Notes under the pieces: generated by a model | Seen by the model: only the letters and a program-made list of their open reading frames with translations | What the model was told of the DNA's origin: nothing | Database searches by the model: none | Part shown: piece by piece, positions 13,773 through 19,326 of the stretch | Numbering within the stretch: the stretch's first letter is position 1 | Layout: the number at the start of each line of letters is the position of its first letter | DNA from: an uncultured Gammaproteobacteria bacterium | Lineage (GTDB): Bacteria > Pseudomonadota > Gammaproteobacteria > Pseudomonadales > Pseudohongiellaceae | Direction of reading: 5' to 3' | Assembly (NCBI GenBank): GCA_903889815.1 | Contig: CAISYX010000185.1 | Span: 1-19,326, forward strand | DNA length: 19,326 nucleotides | Position numbers and translations under genes: made by a program

Positions 13773-14411
13773 TCAGCGTGATGAAGCAAACAGTGAATTC
13801 AGTTCTCGAGCTCGAAAATCGACATCGGGAAAGGCAAACAGATCGTGGATGACGGCCAGCATATCGGCACCGGCAGTGATTAAAGCGCCGCCATTTTCGG
13901 CGTTGATGCCGCCGATTGCAACAATCGGGACTTTCAATGCGGCCCTGGCAACAGGAAGAATTCCAATGTCGGCAGGTACCGCATATGGCTTGGTGACAGA
14001 AGGAAAGAATCGGCCAAAGGCAACATAGGATGCGCCGTTCTCCTCGGCTTTATGAGCCAGTGCGAGGTCGCTGTGGCACGTCATACCAATAATCGCGCTT
14101 GGACCAAGTTGCTCTCGGGCCTGTTGCAATCCTGAATCGCTCTGTCCAAGGTGTACCCCATCCGCGGCTATGGCCCGGCAGAGAGCCACATCGTCGTTTA
14201 TCAGCAGCGGCGTCCCGTAGCGCCGACACAACGCAAGCAGTGCTTTGGCCTGTTCCAGCCGTTCTGCAGTGTTGGAGAGTTTGTTGCGGTACTGCAGCAG
14301 TGCCACGCCTGCACTTAGAGCAGCTTCCGCTCTCTCCAGCAACAGACCGCCCGGGAGCAGGCGTTCGTCAGTTATCGCGTACAGCCCGCGCAATGAGACA
14401 GCAGCATTCAT
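13773..14411 (-). CDS. thiE: Thiamine-phosphate synthase
   Basis: This 212-residue TIM-barrel enzyme joins HMP pyrophosphate and the thiazole phosphate to make thiamine monophosphate. Motifs are LQYRNK (39-44, the Q-x-R-x-K pyrimidine site), INDDVALC (71-78), GVHLGQSD (85-92), IGMTCHS (108-114), YVAFGRFFPSVTK (129-141) and AIGGIN (165-170). The start at 14411 overlaps the thiD stop as ATGA, which decides it against longer in-frame starts. The C-terminus is short but complete. It lies between thiD and hemL in one operon. Confidence 0.94.
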   Translation of the reverse strand: MNAAVSLRGLYAITDERLLPGGLLLERAEAALSAGVALLQYRNKLSNTAERLEQAKALLALCRRYGTPLLINDDVALCRAIAADGVHLGQSDSGLQQAREQLGPSAIIGMTCHSDLALAHKAEENGASYVAFGRFFPSVTKPYAVPADIGILPVARAALKVPIVAIGGINAENGGALITAGADMLAVIHDLFAFPDVDFRARELNSLFASSR

Positions 14412-15208
14412 GTGCTGCGACACCAGTAGCCACGCTCGGGAAGCAACTGTCCGGAGCCCGGTCTTTGCCCGGCCTGCAGACATTGCCATGTGAAATGTTG
14501 GGCCTGACGCGCTGCCTCGGCAACACTCAAGCCCTTGGCAATGTAGCCGGCAAGACTGGCGGCGAGCGTGCAGCCCGAGCCATGGTATTCCCCGGGCAGA
14601 CGCGGCCATTCGGAAAGCTGGGGAGTTTGCAGAAGGGTGTACAGGCAATTGATGACGCTGGGGCTGTCGGCATGCGTGCCGGTCAGCAGGACGCTTGTGC
14701 AGCCAAGATCCAGCAATTCCCTGGCGCTCGCCTCAGGGTCGTCTGCTGCATCTGTGAGCAGTCGTAGTTCAAGCGTGTTGGGTGTCAGGACGGTTGTCAG
14801 CGGAATCAGCAGGTTGCGCATGGCGCTGCGAATATCGTCGGCGTTGAAGTCGAAACCTCCCCCGGCACGAAGAATCGGATCAAGAATGACGGGAATATCG
14901 GGATGATCGCGCAGGATGCTGTGAATGGCTTCAGCAGCCTGAATGCTGCCGAGCAGTCCAATCTTGATCGCTGCGACTGGCATATCGTCGAGCACTGCTC
15001 TCGCCTGGGCGATCAACAGAGTCGGCGCAACAGGATGCGACGCCATCACATTATGGGTGTCCTGCACCGTCAACGCTGTGACGACAGGCAGACAATGACA
15101 GCCTGCACTGAACAGGGCCTCTATGTCAGCTTGTATACCTGCTCCACCGGTTGGATCCAGTCCGGAGAAACACAACACGTTCGGCTTGCAGTCGCCAGTC
15201 TCTTTCAT
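14408..15208 (-). CDS. thiD: Hydroxymethylpyrimidine/phosphomethylpyrimidine kinase
   Basis: This 266-residue ribokinase-fold kinase phosphorylates HMP and HMP-P for thiamine synthesis. It has SGLDPTGGAGIQADIEA (15-31), VTALTVQDT, VILDPILRAGGG, LTPNTLELRLL and the anion-hole motif GSGCTLAASLAGYIAKG near the end. The ATG at 15208 is preferred; a TTG at 15217 would add three residues, and neither has a strong ribosome binding site. No TPP riboswitch is visible, and the 32-nt gap to hemJ leaves no room for one. It is probably expressed from the hemJ promoter. The stop overlaps thiE by 4 nt. Confidence 0.94.
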   Translation of the reverse strand: MKETGDCKPNVLCFSGLDPTGGAGIQADIEALFSAGCHCLPVVTALTVQDTHNVMASHPVAPTLLIAQARAVLDDMPVAAIKIGLLGSIQAAEAIHSILRDHPDIPVILDPILRAGGGFDFNADDIRSAMRNLLIPLTTVLTPNTLELRLLTDAADDPEASARELLDLGCTSVLLTGTHADSPSVINCLYTLLQTPQLSEWPRLPGEYHGSGCTLAASLAGYIAKGLSVAEAARQAQHFTWQCLQAGQRPGSGQLLPERGYWCRST

Positions 15209-15240
15209 TGAGTACAAGGGTGAAGTCCCTCCGCGACGGT

Positions 15241-15663
15241 CTAGAACGGCCTGACGACAACCAGAATGACGATGGCGATCAGCAGCAGCACGGGAAATTC
15301 ATTGAAGTAGCGGAAATAGACATGGCTTCGGACGTTGCGTCCAGCGCGGAAATCGAGCACGAAGCGGTAGCACATCACGTGGTAGGCCACGAGCAGGAGT
15401 ACCAGTCCGAGTTTGGCATGCATCCATCCAGAGCTCATGTAGTACCCGGCATCGAAACTGATGAGCCAGATTCCAAGCGCAATGGTTATGATCGCCGAGG
15501 GTGTGCCGATGCCGTTGATCAGTTTGCGCTCCATGATAATGAAACGGTCCCGGCTGATCTGATCTTCAGCCATGGCGTGGTACACAAACAGGCGGGGCAG
15601 ATAAAAGATGGCGGCAAACCAGCAGACAACCGCCACGATATGAAACGCCTTGACCCACAGCAT
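15241..15663 (-). CDS. hemJ: Protoporphyrinogen IX oxidase HemJ
   Basis: This 140-residue membrane protein has about four transmembrane helices. The start at ATG 15663 (MLWVKAFHIVAVVCWFAAIF) follows AAGGGGG; the longer in-frame opening lacks family features. Conserved features are His8 in the first helix, LPRLFVYH at its end, the middle SGWMHAKLGLVLLLVAYHVMCYRF with the lysine typical of the family, and FNEFPVLLLIAIVILVVVRPF. HemJ oxidises protoporphyrinogen IX to protoporphyrin IX in the inner membrane. It is the first gene of the minus-strand set and divergent from argC across 178 nt, where I could assign no confident promoter on either strand. Confidence 0.93.
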   Translation of the reverse strand: MLWVKAFHIVAVVCWFAAIFYLPRLFVYHAMAEDQISRDRFIIMERKLINGIGTPSAIITIALGIWLISFDAGYYMSSGWMHAKLGLVLLLVAYHVMCYRFVLDFRAGRNVRSHVYFRYFNEFPVLLLIAIVILVVVRPF

Positions 15664-15841
15664 ACGGCCCCCTTGCCTTGATGCGACAGCGCTCGGCTGC
15701 TTGATTCGAGGCGGTAAGTTAGCACAGCTGATTGAATGGATCGAGCCTGCAAACGGCGGTATCATGCCGGGCCGCAGTTTTGATAACGGTTCAGAATTTA
15801 GTCATTCAAGTCAGCATCTTATGGCTGTTACGGAGATATAG

Positions 15842-16879
15842 ATGATCAAGGTGGGCATTGTCGGAGCAACGGGTTATACCGGAGTGGAGTTATTGCGTTT
15901 GCTGGCTCCCCGCAAGGACGTCCGTATTGAAGTCATCACATCCCGCGAAATGCAGGGCACGGCGGTCGCCGATCTTTTCCCGAATCTGCGCGGACATGTG
16001 GATCTGGCGTTCTCTGCGCCGGACACCGATGCCCTGTACACCTGTGATGTTGTTTTTTATGCTACCCCTCACGCAGTGGCCATGAAGACGGTGCCGGAGT
16101 TGCTCACGCGTGGAGTTCGCGTCATCGACCTGTCGGCGGATTTTCGCTTGAAGGACCAGGCGCTTTGGGAGAAGTGGTACAACGTTTCTCATGAGAGCCC
16201 GCAGTATCTGGCGCAGGCAGTGTATGGCCTGCCGGAAGTGAATCGCAGCAGAATAGCTGGCGCACAGTTGCTTGCCGTGCCCGGCTGTTATCCGACGGCG
16301 ATCCAGCTGGGCTTTCTGCCATTGCTGGAGCAGGGCCTGGTTGATACACAGAGTCTGATCGCAGATGCCAAATCCGGTGTCAGTGGTGCTGGTCGCAAGG
16401 CGGCCGTTGGTAGTCTTCTTTCCGAGGCTTCCGAGTCGCTGCATGCCTATGGTGTGGCTGGTCACCGGCACCTTCCTGAAATATGTCAGGGCCTTGATTC
16501 ATATGCGGGCGAGCCTGTCAAACTCACGTTCATACCACACCTCACGCCCATGATCCGCGGCATTCATGCCACACTCTACGCGCCGCTGAAGGCTGGAAAA
16601 CAGAGCGTGGACCTGCAGGCTGTTTTTGAGACTCGCTACCGGGATGAGCCTTTCGTGGACGTCTTGCCCAACGGCAAATATCCTGCCACGCGCAATGTGC
16701 GCGGTGCGAACCATTGCCAGATAGGCGTGTGCTACCTGCCGGCAAACAACATGGTGGTAGTGATGTCGGTCATCGACAATCTTGTAAAAGGTGCCTCAGG
16801 ACAGGCCATCCAGAACATGAACATCATGTTCGGACTGGATGAGGCGGAAGGCCTGCAAACCGTCGCTCTTCTGCCATGA
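15842..16879 (+). CDS. argC: N-acetyl-gamma-glutamyl-phosphate reductase
   Basis: This 345-residue type 1 ArgC catalyses the NADPH-dependent third step of arginine synthesis. It starts at ATG 15842 after GGAG. The NADP-binding GIVGATGYTGVELLRLL opens the protein. VIDLSADFRLKD follows, then the catalytic cysteine C149 in AVPGCYPTAIQLG, and the C-terminal GHRHLPEI and HLTPMIRGIHATLYAPL. Length is normal. It is followed by the membrane coiled-coil gene after 13 nt, so the two are probably co-transcribed. Confidence 0.97.
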   Translation: MIKVGIVGATGYTGVELLRLLAPRKDVRIEVITSREMQGTAVADLFPNLRGHVDLAFSAPDTDALYTCDVVFYATPHAVAMKTVPELLTRGVRVIDLSADFRLKDQALWEKWYNVSHESPQYLAQAVYGLPEVNRSRIAGAQLLAVPGCYPTAIQLGFLPLLEQGLVDTQSLIADAKSGVSGAGRKAAVGSLLSEASESLHAYGVAGHRHLPEICQGLDSYAGEPVKLTFIPHLTPMIRGIHATLYAPLKAGKQSVDLQAVFETRYRDEPFVDVLPNGKYPATRNVRGANHCQIGVCYLPANNMVVVMSVIDNLVKGASGQAIQNMNIMFGLDEAEGLQTVALLP

Positions 16880-16892
16880 GGCACTGAACCCC

Positions 16893-17636
16893 ATGGCCAA
16901 TGCCGTCAAGGGAAGCAGGCAGATCAGAATGGTGGTAGTGCCTTACCGACCCTGGTTGCCTGTGGCGCTCGTTGTCTCCTTTGCCACAGGAGTATTTCTG
17001 GCGGCATTGGCCGGCTTGTACTGGGGCTACTACGGAGCTTCACGTGAACATGTAGAAGTAGGTGATGAGAATGTGTTGTTGAGCGAGGCGCTCATTCAGG
17101 CACAGGAACAGATATCCGGCTTGCGTGCTGAACTGGCCATGATAGGGCGTGACAATCTCGTGGATCAGCGGGCAACGGAGGAAGTTCAGAGCACTATCAA
17201 TGGGTTGCGTGAACGCATAATGCAACTGGAGCAGGATGTATCCTTTTACCGCCAGGTAATGTCGCCGGATTCTGCCGAGCTGGGGCTGATCGTTGCCGAG
17301 CTGCTTGTGATGCCGGGAAGCACATCTGGATCATATCGCTATCGGGCTGTCTTCACGCTGGCCGGAGCAGGCGATAGCACGGTTGAGGGAAGTGTCGAGA
17401 TCACTCTGGTAGGTCAGGAAGCAAATGAGCGCAAGATTTACGGTATGGCAGAGCTGATACGAACTCCTGACGTTTTCGAAGATACGCTGGAGTTCAAGTA
17501 TTTCCAGACGCATGAGGCAGAGTTTGATCTTCCGCCAGGATTTGTTCCGGAGCAGATAGAAGTGCGTGCTGAAACAAGTCGTCCGTTCGAGTACAAGGCC
17601 GAAAAGGTATCCAGTTGGTCAGTTGAGGAAGTGTGA
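16893..17636 (+). CDS. Single-pass membrane coiled-coil protein (DUF6776-like)
   Basis: This is a 247-residue protein of unknown function. It has a short basic cytoplasmic N-terminus, one transmembrane helix (about 21-45), a coiled coil rich in Glu/Gln/Leu (about 55-120, LSEALIQAQEQISGLRAEL and INGLRERIMQLEQDV), then a beta-rich domain ending WSVEEV. I believe the family is DUF6776, which occurs in the same place in Pseudomonas, between argC and a bactofilin gene. ATG 16893 is chosen because it starts just before the membrane helix; GAGG lies about 11 nt upstream. The bactofilin gene starts 1 nt after its stop. A partnership in envelope organisation is plausible but is inference from gene order. 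Confidence 0.8.
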   Translation: MANAVKGSRQIRMVVVPYRPWLPVALVVSFATGVFLAALAGLYWGYYGASREHVEVGDENVLLSEALIQAQEQISGLRAELAMIGRDNLVDQRATEEVQSTINGLRERIMQLEQDVSFYRQVMSPDSAELGLIVAELLVMPGSTSGSYRYRAVFTLAGAGDSTVEGSVEITLVGQEANERKIYGMAELIRTPDVFEDTLEFKYFQTHEAEFDLPPGFVPEQIEVRAETSRPFEYKAEKVSSWSVEEV

Positions 17637-17637
17637 A

Positions 17638-18093
17638 ATGTTCGGATCAGGATCAAAGACAAATCTTGCAGGTGGGCCGGCCCACACACTGATTTCCCGG
17701 CACACCGAAATTGTCGGAGATTTGCGCTTCTCCGGGGAGTTGATCATAGAAGGTCGGATTCGCGGCAATGTGTTCGCCGATGATGAATCTGGTGCTGTTC
17801 TGAGGCTTGCAGATGGAGGCGTTGTAGAGGGAGAGGTCTGGGTGCCGGCTGCCGTAATCAACGGCTTGGTAGAAGGAGATCTGCACTGCGCGAAGCACCT
17901 CGAACTTGCAGCGAAGGCTGTTGTGATGGGCAATGTTTTCTACAACCTGATTGAAATGGTGATGGGCTCGGAGATTAATGGCAGCCTGATGCACATAGGC
18001 CGCGCGCAACAGGATGCAAAGCGGCTCTCCTCAACTCAGTCGGCAACTTTGGCTTTCGAACGCACTTCAGATGCAGATTCAATAGTTGACTGA
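17638..18093 (+). CDS. Bactofilin (polymer-forming cytoskeletal protein)
   Basis: This 151-residue protein starts at ATG 17638 after GAGGAAG. The central region (about 18-120) is a beta-helix of short repeats: LISRHTEIVGDLRFSGELII, EGRIRGNV, GVVEGEVWVPAAVINGLVEG and LELAAKAVVMGNVFYNLIEM. The disordered Ser/Thr/Gln-rich tail is typical. Bactofilins polymerise without nucleotide and scaffold cell-wall or envelope machinery. There is no M23 peptidase next to it, though Pseudomonas has one a few genes on. The end of the gene is overlapped by the erpA promoter and its IscR-like site. Confidence 0.9.
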   Translation: MFGSGSKTNLAGGPAHTLISRHTEIVGDLRFSGELIIEGRIRGNVFADDESGAVLRLADGGVVEGEVWVPAAVINGLVEGDLHCAKHLELAAKAVVMGNVFYNLIEMVMGSEINGSLMHIGRAQQDAKRLSSTQSATLAFERTSDADSIVD

Positions 18094-18106
18094 ATTACTC
18101 AGGTTT
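18082..18106 (+). promoter_or_regulatory. IscR type 1-like operator upstream of erpA
   Basis: The 25-nt sequence matches the IscR type 1 motif (ATASYYGACT-RWWWY-AGTCRRSTAT as I recall it) at all but two positions. The left half is ATAGTTGACT and the right half is ACTCAGGTTT. It covers the erpA -35 and the bactofilin stop codon (18091-18093). IscR with a [2Fe-2S] cluster represses through such sites, so erpA would be induced when Fe-S clusters run short. The match was made by eye. Confidence 0.6.
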
Positions 18107-18115
18107 CGACATAAT
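18086..18115 (+). promoter_or_regulatory. Probable sigma-70 promoter for erpA
   Basis: TTGACT (18086-18091), an 18-nt spacer and CATAAT (18110-18115). Both hexamers are one base from consensus. It ends 47 nt before the erpA ATG and its -35 lies inside the IscR-like site. Confidence 0.6.
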
Positions 18116-18162
18116 CCTGTTCGCTCGCCAGCCGCGAGCCTTCGATAACTGATGGTGCCTCA

Positions 18163-18516
18163 ATGTCCGCTGTCCAATCCCATGATCCGACGATCATCAC
18201 CATGACGCAGAATGCGGCAAACAAGGTCAAAACCCTGATTGCCGAGGAGGGCAATCCAAAGCTGAAATTGCGCGTGTTTGTCACGGGAGGCGGGTGTTCA
18301 GGATTTCAGTATGGATTCAGCTTCGATGAAGCCGTCAACGAAGATGATTCGGTCATCGACAATCATGGCGCGGAATTGCTGGTTGATCCCCTGAGCTACC
18401 AGTATCTCACTGGCGCGCGCGTGGATTATGTCGAGGGCTTGCAAGGCGCCAAATTTGTTGTAATCAACCCATTGGCTGCAACTACCTGCGGTTGTGGGTC
18501 ATCCTTCTCAATGTAA
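18163..18516 (+). CDS. erpA: Iron-sulfur cluster insertion protein ErpA (A-type carrier)
   Basis: This 117-residue A-type carrier starts at ATG 18163. It has the three conserved cysteines C45 (GGGCSGFQYGF), C109 and C111 (TTCGCGSSFSM). It passes [2Fe-2S] and [4Fe-4S] clusters to apoproteins, including isoprenoid-synthesis enzymes in E. coli. Position after argC and bactofilin is as in Pseudomonas. Its 3' end overlaps the convergent anmK gene by 9 nt. Confidence 0.97.
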   Translation: MSAVQSHDPTIITMTQNAANKVKTLIAEEGNPKLKLRVFVTGGGCSGFQYGFSFDEAVNEDDSVIDNHGAELLVDPLSYQYLTGARVDYVEGLQGAKFVVINPLAATTCGCGSSFSM

Positions 18517-19326
18517 GTTGCCGTCATCTGGCGCCTCGTTTTCGTAAATCCCCCCGAGTATGCATGCACGGCTAGCGCCTGTAACAGAGCCCGTGGAGAT
18601 AGCTTCTCCCATCCAGGCTTTGCGTGCCATCCACGCGAACGCCACACCTTCTACCCAGTCTGGTGCGAGTCCTGCCTCCTCACTTGAAGTGACGCTGGCA
18701 AAGGGTATCAGCTTCTCAAGCGCTGCCATCAATTCAATATTGTGTGCTCCACCGCCACACATAATGATTTCCTCTATGCCCTTCGCGTGCCAATCGACAC
18801 TTTCGGCAATGCTGCGAGCGGTGAATGCGAGCAAACTGGCTTGGACATCTTCATCACGAAGAGTGCCGAAATCGTGGAGCTTGTCCTGCAGCCATGCCAG
18901 ATTGAACAGTTCACGGCCCGTACTTTTGGGAGCGGGCCGTCCGAGATAGGGCTCCGTCAGCAAGGCGTTCAGCAGCTCGACACTGACTTCGCCAGATTTC
19001 GCCCAGTTACCGGAGTGATCGTAAGGAAGATTACGCTTGAGCCTGATCCATGAGTCCATCAGGACATTGCCGGGCCCAGTATCAAAGCCCACGATCGAAG
19101 TTTGCAAATCAGACTGCAACAAGGTGATGTTCGCAATGCCACCAACATTGAGTACGGCTCTTCGTTTGCCACCTTGGCCGAAAAAGTCCTGGTGAAACAA
19201 GGGTGCAAGTGGAGCGCCTTGGCCTCCTGCAGCCATGTCTTTCCTTCGAAAGTCTGCAATGGTGCTGATTCTTGTGAGATATGCGATTGTGTTGGGATCT
19301 CCAATCTGAAGAGTAAATCGATTCTC
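18508..19326 (-). CDS. anmK: Anhydro-N-acetylmuramic acid kinase, N-terminus outside the window
   Basis: 272 residues are visible, ending in TGA at 18508-18510. The frame is open to the window edge, and residues before the internal ATG at 19236 are clearly AnmK: RFTLQIGDPNTIAYLTRIS then IADFRRKDMAAGGQGAPLAP. Other motifs are VLNVGGIANITLL, VGFDTGPGNVLMDSWI, RPAPKSTGRELFNLAWL, IMCGGGAHN and SVTGASRACILGGIY. AnmK phosphorylates and opens anhydro-MurNAc to MurNAc-6-phosphate in cell-wall recycling. About 100 N-terminal residues, including the SGTSLDG motif, lie beyond base 19326. Confidence 0.95.
   Translation of the reverse strand, partial: ENRFTLQIGDPNTIAYLTRISTIADFRRKDMAAGGQGAPLAPLFHQDFFGQGGKRRAVLNVGGIANITLLQSDLQTSIVGFDTGPGNVLMDSWIRLKRNLPYDHSGNWAKSGEVSVELLNALLTEPYLGRPAPKSTGRELFNLAWLQDKLHDFGTLRDEDVQASLLAFTARSIAESVDWHAKGIEEIIMCGGGAHNIELMAALEKLIPFASVTSSEEAGLAPDWVEGVAFAWMARKAWMGEAISTGSVTGASRACILGGIYENEAPDDGNLH

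Noticed and set aside
15209..15240. TPP riboswitch before thiD
   Set aside because: The gap is 32 nt, too short for the aptamer, and no motif was seen.
15664..15841. ArgR operator upstream of argC
   Set aside because: GAAT-N6-ATTC is present near 15790, but ARG boxes have a 4-nt centre; the match is too weak to claim.
18911..18936. Inverted repeat CGGCCCG...CGGGCCG in anmK that shares GGAGCGGGCCGTC with the REP region at 11360
   Set aside because: The bases encode the conserved RPAPKSTGREL motif without insertion, so the similarity is best explained by coding constraint and chance.

Overview
The window reads as a chromosomal segment of a gammaproteobacterium on the Pseudomonas/marine oligotroph side of the class. 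The gene neighbourhoods are the main evidence: ratA-rnfH, bamE(omlA)/fur, recN, grpE-dnaK-dnaJ, thiD-thiE-hemL and argC-(membrane protein)-bactofilin-erpA-anmK all occur as blocks in Pseudomonas and relatives. Codon use and GC content look even throughout. I see no rRNA, tRNA, CRISPR array, phage or insertion sequence. The genus cannot be fixed from the sequence alone.

Region 1 (1-1648, + strand) is a tightly coupled run: the end of ratA, then rnfH, a 96-residue protein ending in Cys-Cys-stop, and an ArsA/Get3-like ATPase. Gaps are 1 nt or the genes overlap. The last pair is the least understood unit in the window and my best candidate for an undescribed system.

Region 2 (about 1676-4442, + strand) is a zinc-uptake locus. 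A promoter overlapped by a Zur-like palindrome precedes a small secreted or anchored His/Cys protein and a ZnuD-type TonB-dependent receptor with a His/Asp/Glu-rich segment. Together with the CC-tail/ATPase pair it separates rnfH from bamE, which are neighbours in Pseudomonas.

Region 3 (4443-7282) holds bamE and fur, divergent from each other, then recN convergent with fur. Fur carries the full set of classical metal ligands. A 14-bp hairpin covers both the fur and recN stop codons.

Region 4 (7333-11354, + strand) is the heat-shock cluster grpE, dnaK, dnaJ. Sigma-32-like promoters with the same spacing lie before grpE and dnaK, and a strong terminator-like hairpin lies between dnaK and dnaJ. 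A REP-like element follows dnaJ.

Region 5 (11415-15663, - strand) is a probable five-gene operon, hemJ-thiD-thiE-hemL-adenosine kinase. It mixes haem synthesis, thiamine synthesis and nucleoside salvage.

Region 6 (15842-19326) runs argC, a membrane coiled-coil protein, a bactofilin and erpA on the + strand. The erpA promoter overlaps a sequence that closely matches the IscR type 1 motif. A partial anmK converges on erpA and overlaps its 3' end.
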